Source: Lagopus muta
Lineage: Eukaryota; Chordata; Aves; Galliformes; Phasianidae
DNA length: 64,000 nt
Direction of reading: 5' to 3'
Assembly (NCBI RefSeq): GCF_023343835.1
Contig: NC_064435.1
Coordinates: 80,610,134-80,674,133, forward strand
The notes below the pieces were generated by a model. That model worked only from the letters and a program-made list of their open reading frames with translations. It was not told the origin of the DNA and made no database searches. Below are positions 10,966 through 22,500 of the stretch, piece by piece (position 1 is the first letter of the stretch; each line of letters begins with the position of its first letter). A program made the position numbers and the translations under genes.

Positions 10966-13900
10966 CCCCGTTTGTTCATCTTTTCATTATAAGTAGCTTA
11001 GTGGTGTTTTGAAGAGGTTTTTTTTCCCCTCAAAATGTAAGATTTGTGAGCATTTCTTGTTTAAATTGACAAGTCTTCTTCTATTATTTAAATAAACATG
11101 TGTAGATTCTTAATATCACTTGGAATTTCAGCATTGTTTAGCTTATTCACTTCCCAGTCTTTCCTGGCAAGCTTGCAGGAATGGACTTTGTATTATTAAT
11201 GCAGTGTTGAAGGCTGTGGAAATTCTAGGGCACTGAAGATCTCCAGAGGGGTTAATAAATGTCAGTTATTTTCACAGCGCTGCTTTTTGGATGCTTTTAA
11301 ATCTTAGTTTATGTAGATTGTCTGTCTGAATTTATACTGTTGGGAAGATAAAGCACAGAAAAGGTTGCAATAATGTTTTTTTGTCATTTTTGTAATGGTT
11401 TTGAATGCAAACATAGAAAACTTTTTGCTTTGTCGTCCTTCTTAGGGTCATCTGCCATGTTCCTTCCGTGATGCTGTTGTACAGTGTTGTACTCAGGGGA
11501 CCCTCTGGGTTTCCTAGTGAAAACTAATACCTGGATATATTTAGTAGAAGCACAGGTTTGTGTAGTTTAAGGTGCAAAGGCCATCACCTACTGGAATTCA
11601 AGCGTTTACTGATTGATTAAAATCATCCATTTCATAAATCTGTTCATTCAGAGAGCGTTTAATGCTGCAACGTTAGTGTGATAGGAGTCCCTAACGTACT
11701 GGTTTGGGGTTTGTTTGGTAAGCAGATGATGTTGGAGGCATACTGCAATTTGAACAGGGAAGATGCTGGCCTTTCCTACTGTAGCTATTCCTGCTGTACC
11801 TGTTTAAAAGGGTATTCGGTCACATGTATCATATAGCTGAAGGCTTTAATTATATGTGGATGCCATTTTTACCCTGTGTACAGTTTTTTCAGTGCTATGA
11901 CGTAGACTTTTTCTTTCATCCCTCCTTGACAGCTTAGATTCCTGTTGGTAGATGACCATGACTTTTGCGTTGACCTTGGTTCTGTTGTCCTTCCAGAGCG
12001 TCTTTTAAGTTCAGTGTTTTTGACAAAGTGCTACTGAAAACTGCACTTCACTGAATTTTCAGTCACTGGAACCAGCTCACTTTCTTTATTTAGAAGCCAG
12101 GAATGCCTTTCTGGCACCTCTCAACTGCTAATTCTTTTGTTGGTGAAATTTATTAGGTGCACATTGTCACCACTCATCTCTGAAGTTCTCTGCCTCTGTC
12201 GTGTTTGTAGTTTTAATTTGTGATTTGAACATACAGGCCAGTTTGGTATCCCTAAATCCCAAACTTCTGTTTTTCACTTATGTTATATTTTGGTATTGCT
12301 TCAAGAGCAGTAAGCAGTGCTCTGTGTTACAGATCAGTTATGGTGGACATTGGTGGTGTCCTTTCTCTTGGCATTTCGTCTCTGCTTTTCCCTGAGAGGT
12401 TAATGTGGAAACTTATTTAAGAATTCCTGTTTTGAACTGGAGTTTTCAGAAAAGCTTCTAGACTTGTGTTTTCCCTTACATTGGAGGATATTTCATTTCT
12501 TCACTGCTTGTTTTCAAAAGTGGCTTTTCTAAGGATAAAGAGTGACGATGTCCCATCCTTAGCAAGCCTGTAGTGTTCAGAGCAGTCTGGATTTTTATTT
12601 ATTTATTTATTTACTGCGCTAAACCTCTGCGAGAGGAGAGTTTATTTGAGAAGCTCATGTAAAGATGAAGATGATGTTTACGAAAGGCATTTTTCAAGAT
12701 GGTTTTGTAGTAGGTGGTCTTCGCAGAGGCTTTCTAACTCCTTGCACTTCATAACAAGAATTATGACCGAATAATATGGGCAAGATCATAGGAGCAGTCA
12801 AACAGATGTCATCCATGTTAAACTTCTGAGGAGATATGGTGAGGAAATGAAGTTTTAAAAAGATGAGAGGGGAGTGGAGAGGGAAAAGAGACTTCTGTTA
12901 TGTAGAACAAGAATGTTCATTGCAAAAAAGTAGTCTTAACACTTCTTTGATAAACCCATCTTTTCAGAACATCTCATAGAGAAAACACATTTTGCACAAT
13001 CTCCCCTGTTCTGTCTATGAACCAGTTTGAGTAAGTTTCTTTGAGTAAGAAAGCTGATTTATGTTTTTAAATTTCATTTTATGTAGAATACATGTATTTT
13101 AAAAAATAAGATTCCTCTCTAGGGTGATTGTAGAATTGCAGTTATCATTCTTACTTAAGCTTAATGAAGATGAAAAAATGAAACTTCAGTTTCTTAATGA
13201 AAGTAAACATAATTATTTTTTCAGCTTTGTCCTAAAGATTAATAAAATGAACTAAAATAGAAAGTCTCTTTTGGGTCATAAGACTATGCAAGCTATGCTT
13301 CCCAGTAAACAATTCAGTCATATTGCATATTGCCATGTGTGTCAAAAGGAGGGGAGTGTATTATAAATGAAGACTCTCGAGCATTTATTTGATCTCTATT
13401 GCAAGGACAGAATCTGTACTTGGTCTATCACTTTGAAGAAATGAAACCAATTGCTATTTAAAAAAACAAGTCAAATAATAGAGCATCTCATTGCTGTAGT
13501 GCTCTTGTTATGTGTTGAGATTTACTGTGGTCTTCTCATCCAAGTGAGGTATTTTGAAACAATTCTGCAATAAGTATGGAAATAATTTAGAAGAAATGTT
13601 AGACTTCAGGAGGCTCAGCATTTTTATTGCATTTATTCAACTTATCATGAGGAGAGATACAGTGCCAATTTCTGAAATCCAGAGAAATACATTGTAATAT
13701 TACTTTTGAGTTTTGATATTGATACAAGCCAATTATCTGTACGCCTGGGTATTTTGAAGGAAACAGCTACAGTGCAAGGGAACCATGAGGTTGGGTGTGA
13801 GGGGATGAGAATCAGCCAAAAATACCTGAGTGGCTTCTCGTTTGCTCATTTTCCTTGAGAGTTTTCCCTGAGTTCTTGAAGATGTTGGTTGTGTGTGGGT

Positions 13901-15799
13901 TGTTGGGTTTTTTTTTTATATCTGTGTTGCTGGTTAATATCCTATGTAGATCTTTACAAACTATTGCTGGAAAATAAGTTATTTTACATTGTGACACTCA
14001 GTGTATTTTGCTTCCTATGGAAGATAACAGAAAGTGAAGCCCCACTCCTTGCATCTGTTGTGTGAAGAAAGCTGCAAACTCTATGTAGAGAAGATGTAGA
14101 GGGGTACGTGGAGTTTATTCTCCTCATTCTAGGTAAGGTTAAGTACCTGATTGTTTTCCAGTGGACACTTTGCATGTGACTCCAGAGCAAACATGATATA
14201 CTGAAAAATCAGATCTTCTGTGCCTATGCACATTTTAATTGCATAGGAGTAAACAAAACTTCCCTGTGTTTTCAGTTTCTGATTGCTGCAGGTAGGATTG
14301 GGCTTGGGAAGCTTGTTTCTGTAGTGCTGACTGTTGTTTTGTCAGGTGATGCCTTGTTAATGTAGCAAAGAGGGCTTTGAATCTAGTATGTGTGAGACAA
14401 CAGCTTGACATGCTGTGCAGCTCCAGGATTAGAAATCCTGACAGCTGATTGAGTTCATCGTTTTCAGCAAGGAAGTGGATCAACGGTAGTTCAGGTGAGC
14501 TAAATGAACAACAGTAAGATGAGAGTAAGGAAGAGGAGTTATCAGGTTGTCAGGATTTGAAGGGAGCACTGGGGTATTAACCCCTCTTGTCCTCCCCTGT
14601 TGACACTGTGCTCCAGAAGTCGTAGGGAAGATTGGCAGGATAAGGGCAGGAAATAGCTCAGCTGCAGGGCTTGGACCTGGCTTCGGTTTTGAAGTGAGGC
14701 AGGGACTGACTGCCTCTGAAAAATAGAGAAAGAAACATAAGCAGGGCTTACAGGAGCAAGAGAGAGGGACTGCCTGCCAGAGCATAACCTTTTCTTCTGT
14801 ATCTGGAGACTACCTCCAGCTGATTCTTTGTAGTTTGCTCACATCGTCCTCCTCTCCTTCAGTGTTGCTCCAGCAAAGAGGTTGTAGACAATCTCCACTG
14901 ATTTCTGTAGCCCCATGTTAGAGATATGAAATGTTCCAGCATTTTACATAGCAGCTTATAAGAGGAACCACGAGACTAAATTGTTGAATTCCTTTTTCAT
15001 CCGTTTGATACTTGCAGGAACCTGAGAAATTAATGTCAAACTAAAAACATACTGTCATTTTTAATATTGGGACTTCAGATGTTGAAATCAAAAAGCCTTT
15101 GTTCCAGAGGCATATTTTATGAGTTAATTGTGGCCTCTTAACAGATAATGCTTTATCAGACTGCAACTTGTTAAGTTTTTGTTTATTCCACTGAAGTATT
15201 CATCTCTTGTTAATTGCATATTCATTAGTAGTCTCAAATATTTATCTGAAGTTAACAGTTCTATCTAGAACTTGAATATTTCAGAGCATTGTGTAGCATT
15301 TCTTACACTCAGTACACGTTTTGCACTTATTTCAGGTGTGAGTATGGGCTCTGAAGTTGAGAAATTGAGAAGTTTGTACAGTAAAGTTTTATTATAAGTC
15401 ATCTGCTATGCATCTGTGGTGTAGATGGAGATAGGTTTCTGTTCAGGGGGTGGTATTTGATTGATTTGATTTGGTCTCTTTTAACCATGAGAGCTTCTTC
15501 CTTGTTCCTGCCTTTCCATTTCCATCTTCATGATTGCTGTGCATTCCAGCTTCAGAAAATAAAGAAAAAAATTTCCTTCCTTCCTTCTTTGAATCTAGTG
15601 GCAGATCTATAGTTAAGAATTATAAGTGTGGGGGTATTGCTGGGAACTAAGCTGCTTCAGGTTGTGCTCATATGCTTCTTGTAGGTGCATGAAGGAAACT
15701 GCTAATAAACAATAGGAATTCCTGATCAGATTCACAGTGGGCTGCGTGACAGAGGTGCCATACTGGTGTTTCTGATTCAAGTGAATACTCTTTTGGAAA

Positions 15800-15819
15800 T
15801 TTTTTTTTTTTTTTTTTTT
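15800..15819. repeat. Poly(T) tract
   Basis: Twenty consecutive T in intron 1, followed by AATTATTATAA. Confidence 0.9.
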
Positions 15820-16410
15820 AATTATTATAATTTTGTGTACCTTAATGTTTATCTGTTGGGATATGATTTGTTTTATTGGTGTTTTCTGCTAGCATAGTGT
15901 TCGTAAGAAATGTTTTTCTTCTCTTAGTTTATCGAAGTGTCGATGTTTAATACAAATTAACGTTGGGGTTTCCTCCCCATGGGAGTATTTGTGCCAAACA
16001 GTCAGTTCTTGATGGGGAAGTAATCCCAGTACATGTCCGTAGTCTAATACTTAGCAATTCTAAACTTTCTGAGCAATGCAATTGATAATTTTATAATAGA
16101 AGAGTGAGAATTTTCGATGTGATTTGGAGTATATAAAGTGTTTTGGTGGTTTAGGGTTTTTTTTTTTGTTTGCTTGTTTTTTCTGAATCTATGTTTTCTT
16201 TTCAATTCAGAACTAGGGCTATGCCCATTATAAAAAATGGAACTGCAGAATAGGTGTGGGTATTCTTTATTGTTTGATAACTGCGGTAAAAAGAGCTTTG
16301 AGAATGGTGTTTCACATAAGCAGGTTTTTTTCCTATCATTTTAGAAGGCTTTTTTTAATAACTTTTATGTAATATAGTTATTTTTAAATGTTTTTTTTCT
16401 TGCTTAACAG

Positions 16411-16566
16411 GTGCAAGTGGCTAAGTTTGCAGTAACTAAGTAGGCATCATGTCTCGAGCACGCCAGCCCCCACTTGTGACTGGCATCTCTCCCAATGAGG
16501 GCATCTCATGGACAAAAGTGACAATTCGAGGAGAAAATTTGGGAACTGGGCCAACGGACCTCATAG
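16411..16566 (+). CDS. EXOC2: EXOC2 exon 2: start codon and first half of TIG domain
   Basis: The acceptor is TGCTTAACAG (to 16,410). The exon begins with 38 bases of 5' UTR; ATG is at 16,449-16,451. In-frame TAA at 16,437-16,439 fixes the start. It encodes [18 protein letters not shown] and on to residue 39, including Thr11 and Arg27, and ends in phase 1 at GTAAGC (16,567). A second possible acceptor (GTTTGCAG, to 16,432) would only shorten the 5' UTR. Confidence 0.96.
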
Positions 16567-19500
16567 GTAAGCTGAAAATAAATTTGTAACTTTAGATACT
16601 GTTGAGTGGCTCATTTAGGATTTGATTAGAATTGTATTTTCATTGCAAATAATATGGTAAAATCGATTGCATGTTATGAGAAATGCCCTTTCGTGTCTGT
16701 GCACTTGAATCCATGAACTCAGGGATGCTCTTCAATGTCTAGCAAATCAGAGTAACTGTACTTTGTTAAATGGCCTCTTAGCCTAACTCAGCGTCCTGTA
16801 CTGAAAACTTAACGAGGGCTTATGGGAGTGTATGAAAAGAGAGTAGATACAAAGGTACACTCCTTTGCTACTTTCCCAGGCACTGAGACTTTCTATTGCA
16901 GCTGTTTTCAGTGCATTGTGAAGATCACTGAGCATTACTGTTCCTTGAGTTAGTGTAAAAGTCAATTCGTATGTCTGCAACAATCTATGACCAAGTGGAT
17001 TCAGCAGTTCAGCTGCACATTGTGTGAAGAGCTTTCACTGTTTTGATTTTAACATGGTAACTTCAGTTGAATTGTCATGGTTCTGGAAGACTGATCAGTT
17101 TTTTCTGTGGTTCTTCTGTGTAGATCTTGATGACCATTACCTTCTGTTGACGCTTCTCCAGGATGAGAAGTGCAGGCAAATTTAACTTTTCTGCATATTT
17201 TTTTGACCCTCCCTGTTGTTTTTCAATGCATTGGTTTTATTACTAATATCTTGAGATAGGAGAACATCATCTTGGATACATGCAGTGTACAGGATGTGAA
17301 TGTACTTTTACATAATACTGTATGCTTATTTTTTTTCATAGAATTGTTTTCCATATAATTAGCATTAAACATCAAGTTGATGTTTTTCACTGATCTGCTT
17401 ACTGTAGTCCCATGCTTTAATGTGTGAGGTATAGCAGTCAGTTTAGGGCCTGCCATCTGTGAATGTAAGATTGCTTTTGCCTGTGTGCTTCTCTTTGTTC
17501 ATTGAATTTCAGTGGCTGTTTTATAGCACTACTCAGTTTCATAAGATCTGTTCTGCATTTTGTTCTAGCTTTTACTGTCTTTATGTTCTGAATGAATTAA
17601 TATCATCAGCAAACATTGTAACCTCTTTAACTTGTCATTTATGAGTATATTGAACAGCAGAGTTTCTAGCTGATGCCATGTGGAAATTTTCTTCAGTAAA
17701 AACATACCATTTACTGCAGCCTTGCTTCTGTCTTTTAGCAAGCCATTTATGAAGTTGAGTCGTATCCTATGGCTACTTAATATTAGTCCTCTAGAGAAGG
17801 ACTTAGTAAAATCTTTTGGAAATCCAAGGTAACTATAACTACTGGAATTTCCTGTTTTCTTTTTTTCTAATTTAAGCATATGTATACTTTGGTATTCATG
17901 CTAGAGACAATCTTTCTAATTTGTTGAGGAATCATGACTCCTCTGAAGTCTACTGGAATTTTGTTTGGCTTTATTAGAACCAATACTTCACTTCGTGGCA
18001 GTAAACCAAGATTCCCAAATTCCATTCTTGGCCACCACATTGAGCTTTATGGCCAAGCCAAGTATGAACTACTACAATTTTCCCCCTAATTTCAGTTTGC
18101 TGCCTCTTTTAGAGAAGAGTTAGTATTTTCCTGAGCTGCTAGACAGGGTTGTGGTACCCTGTATGAATGTTTATTGAAACATACTCAAAAACTGGTGGTG
18201 TTATGAGTAGGTACATTCCTACTTATCTGCGTGGTTAATGAATCTCAATAACCCCATCAGTGTACTGGTGCAGTCTTTGTGTAAGTGAACAACACTAGGT
18301 TCTTGAAAGGAAGGCACTTCCCAAACTGTTTCTCAGTATTATAGCTGACTGACTGCTATTTTTTTTTGTTTGTTTTTGGAGTAACTCTGCAGCATATAGC
18401 TGCTGCTAATCTCATGTTTAAGGTAAAAGTAAAAAATGATTTGCTGTAATTTCTTCTTTTCCACTTCACTCATTTGAATATCAGCTTTTCCAGTAAGTGA
18501 CTAAAGCCCCAGACACATTAGGATTTAATGGTTAAATTAGGCACGTAAATAGTCCCCGTGAGTTGGATGGAAATACTTGCAAAAGTGAGTCTTTGTAGGC
18601 ACGCAATTTAAGGAAGTGAGGGTTTTATAACATTTATAATCTACTACTTGAGATACATTAGAGTAAAACAAAAAGCAGTAAGCTATTTTTTTATATACAT
18701 GGAGTACCACATGATAGAATATGGCTTTTGGTTTCATTTAAGGGAGAGCCTTCTTGTAATCTGTTTGTATCCTTGAAACTAAATAAACATTTTATTTGTA
18801 ACTCCATAGCTCACAGTACAAAATCCACCAGATTCACACAGCATTTATGCTTTTGAAGTTTAGTTTGTCTCTTAAGACATTTGCAGTTGTGTTTTTGAAT
18901 ACATTGTAAAATTGTTGATTTATAAGGGAAGTCTAATGAGAATTACTTGTTTCTATTTATTGAAATAGGCAGAGGGCTGGACTCTCCAAAATACTCCATG
19001 AAAACTAGACCTCTAATATTCTCAAATATCCTCATACCTTATAGCAGATCAAAACAAGGTTTTATTTAAGGAGAAATTGTCTGTTTTGAGGAGGAAATAG
19101 TTTTATTTTTACCATCAATCTCTCCTGACATGCCTTTGTTTCAGCAGTTGCCCTGTGCCGCTACTGTACTTTGTGAAGTATATGAGGAGCTGAGATTTTA
19201 GTTTGCATTTTTAAGGTACAGATAAATGTAGTTTCCCTCCTTTTAAGAAGTGTCAGATCACGTGGTATTCTCTTGTGAGCTTTAAGAACTTCTAGTGACT
19301 GGGAAATAGTTGATACAAGGATCTTCAAAATTGTTATTGAAAGCTTCTGCCCTACCAAATTGCTCAGGCTTAGATTATACTCAGGCTTTTTTTAAACTCT
19401 AGGGTGAAAATCTGTCTTTATGAATGGTTCAGGCTATTCTGCTGCAGTGCATTTCCCAATCAGAGAGAAGTCTAACAAAAAACGAGAGATTTAATTTTAG

Positions 19501-22500
19501 TGTAAGGTTAAAAGCCATGTGTCATAAATGTGTGTTTTTTCCCATCATCTGTTGAAAAAATAAATATTCTAGCCTGGTTAAAGTGTTGCAAATAAAGAGC
19601 AAGCAAAATTGTTTTTGATTTGGAAGACTTAATTTGCTTTTTTGTTTTTGCCTCCCTCACCTCCTTTTAGGCATGCATAAGAAATGTATCTCGTGCCCTT
19701 GCTCAAGTAAAATTGCCTTCAGTAGTAATAAGATTCAAGGCCTTTCTGTTTTTTATTTTTTGGGTTTTGTTTTCAAAATAGATTTTGGCAGGGAGTAGGG
19801 CATTTTAATGTCTGACAAAATCATGAAAGCTGCCAAATTTGTCTGCTGTGTAATGTCAGGGGTTTAAATTGTTAGGAAAAGTAAGTGTGAAGCTTTGGTA
19901 CTGAGCCACATATGCTGATCCCTTTCTGTCTGTATTTGCTAAATTGGTCATAGCTTTCTAGAAATTAGCCAAGCCAAGCCAACAGGGAAAGAACTGCTTT
20001 GCCTGACTAACATGTTCTAGTACAGCCAGCACACTAGTACGGCCTTATCATTTTAGACATATGGTAAAGGGTTTTATTTAAGAAGACAGTAATGAAGTCT
20101 GTAATCAAGTCTGTTAGGAACCTTTTTGTATTGATATTATAGATCTTAAGAGCTTCCTAATTCTTTAGGATAAAGAAGCTCAAATTGGAAATGTGAAGCT
20201 GTAGATCCAAGGAAAAAAAATCTATCTATTCCGCGATCCAGAGTCCTGATCTGACCAGAACTGATGAGTTGATCTGACTGGTCTGACTACATGAGATGTA
20301 GCCTCAGGGAAACCTGAGCTTGTATTTAAGTGTACATTGACTCTTAGTTTTTAAGACTATTATTAAATGCTAAACTAACAAAATTAAACACTGACACTAA
20401 AGCTTGACTTGCTTTAATATGTCCTAATCTTTCTCTGTGAGAGAGCTTTGTCGCGGAATCACAGAATGGCCAGGGTAGGAAGGGACCTCAAGGATCATGC
20501 CACATGCAGGGCCAACAACCTCCCCATTTAATACTAGACCAGGCTGCCCAGGGCCCCATCCAATCTGGCCTTGAACACCTCCAGGGACAGGGCATCCACA
20601 ACCTCTCTGGGCAGCCTGTTCCAGCACCTCACCACTCTCTCTGTAAAGAGCTTCCCCCTGATGTCCAACCTAAATCTTCCCTCCCTCAACTTAAAACCCT
20701 TTCCCCTTGTCCTGCTGTTATCTACCCTTTCAAAGAGTTGATGGATAAAACGTTGTATTTTTTCTTCCAGCATGCATCATTTCTACTTCAGTTATGAGAA
20801 AGTATAGAGGAAGAGACAAATGAATGTCAGATGACTATTTTTTTATATGCATACAACAACAGCAGTCTATTCTGCAGATCATAGATTTTTATACAGAAGA
20901 AATGAGGACAGAATAATTTTTAAGGAGCATTTTTTTCCTTTTTAAACCAGTATCATCATCTTGCAGTGTCTGCGAAAGTGTCATTAAATATACTTTGAGA
21001 AACATTTCTTTTTTTTGTGAATAGTTAGCAGTATCTCTTTGTTTTTTGCTCAGCCAAGTCACACAGACCAAACTTTCTATAGTATTACACTGTGCAGTGC
21101 TGAATAGCAGTTCTGTAGTCTTGCTGATAGAGGATATTATTAAGTTGCAGTAGCTCCATAACTGATGGCAGAGATTAAAATAAGCTCAAAGTAGCACAGT
21201 CTCAAGTGGCACTAGGACACTAGGACTGAAGTCACGTGAGGAATATCTGAAAAATGTATTCATGACTCCTAAACTGTAGTTGCCTGTAAGGCACTAGAGA
21301 AGGGTCATACGTCTGTGTCTAAAATACGTGAAGCATCATAAATGTTTTTGCCTTACTGAATTTCAGAAGATACTTGTGTTCATAGGATGTTGATTTTTGT
21401 AATTTGTTTGGGTTTTTTTCCTCCCCTGTAGGTTTAACGATATGTGGGCACAATTGTCTGCTCACTGCTGAATGGATGTCTGCTAGTAAAATTGTGTGTC
21501 GAGTTGGACAAGCTAAAAATGACAAAGGAGATATTATTGTCACTACAAAATCTGGTGGCAGAGGAACTTCAACTGTTTCCTTCAAGCTGCTGAAACCGGA
21601 AAAAATAGGTACTTCTCTTGTTCAAACTTGCATCTGTTTTGATTGCTAGAGGAAAATATAATTGAATGCCTGTATAAATAAATTATATGTTTAAAATGGG
21701 TTCATGTCGAGACAGTCCTCAGCTGTCCAGAAAAAGCAGGGTATATTATTAAAATGTAGAAATGATATTTGTGATATCAGTTCTGCTTTCTCAGTATCCT
21801 GATAAAATCATCAAGGACTAATGAAAAGTGTCCATTTGTGTTTGTAAACAGAAGTACTAAACTTGTAAAATTTTCAGGAAATTCATAACAGATCCAGTAA
21901 ATATTCATACTGCTTTTTAATTTGCTAGATACATAGGTCACTCTGAAAGTAATAACTGTTTATTTCCATGGAAACCACAACAGATACAAAAAATACAATA
22001 GCACTATTTGATAGAGCAAATTTCCAACTACAAGACGCTGTTTTTCAACATAGTCACCACCGTAACTATGTGTTTTTGAATAGTGATGAGCAAGAGCCTG
22101 CATGCTGTGGTAGCCAAATCTGCACCAGCAGAGGTAACTCTCCATTTTAAGCTGCTCTGACAGTGTCATTGCTAGGAAGATGTTGACAGTGCAGTCCATC
22201 ATTCATCGACCTGAACAAAGTGCCAAAAGAAGGTACCAAATCTGGACTGTGGGGTGGGTGTAGTAGGACAGTCCAGCCAACACTGGTAGTGTGCTCCATG
22301 GTCTTCAAACTGGTATGGAGTTTGGCATTATTGTGTTGTAAGAGAAAGATTGTCTTCTTTGGCCTTATTCTGAAGTTTGAGCCTTTAGCTCAGTCAGCAT
22401 CTCGATGTAATGGTCTGAATTGATGATTTGCCTGGGTGCCAGGAAATCCAGTAGAATCACCCCTTTACAATATTCCATTGTTGCCACCATTGTTTCCAAC

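Larger units (their letters stand above)
3572..16410 (+). other. EXOC2: EXOC2 intron 1 (12,839 bp)
   Basis: It runs from GTGAGT at 3,572 to TGCTTAACAG at 16,410. It contains three short minus-oriented CR1 3' ends (4,248-4,313; 4,474-4,552; 9,402-9,472), T-rich tracts (about 4,562-4,603; 15,800-15,819), a CA/CACT microsatellite (10,078-10,126), a C-run/T-run junction (10,937-10,965) and a TTTA run (about 12,591-12,613). A less AT-rich, repeat-free block at about 10,140-10,720 could be regulatory. I see no exon elsewhere in this intron. Confidence 0.75.
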
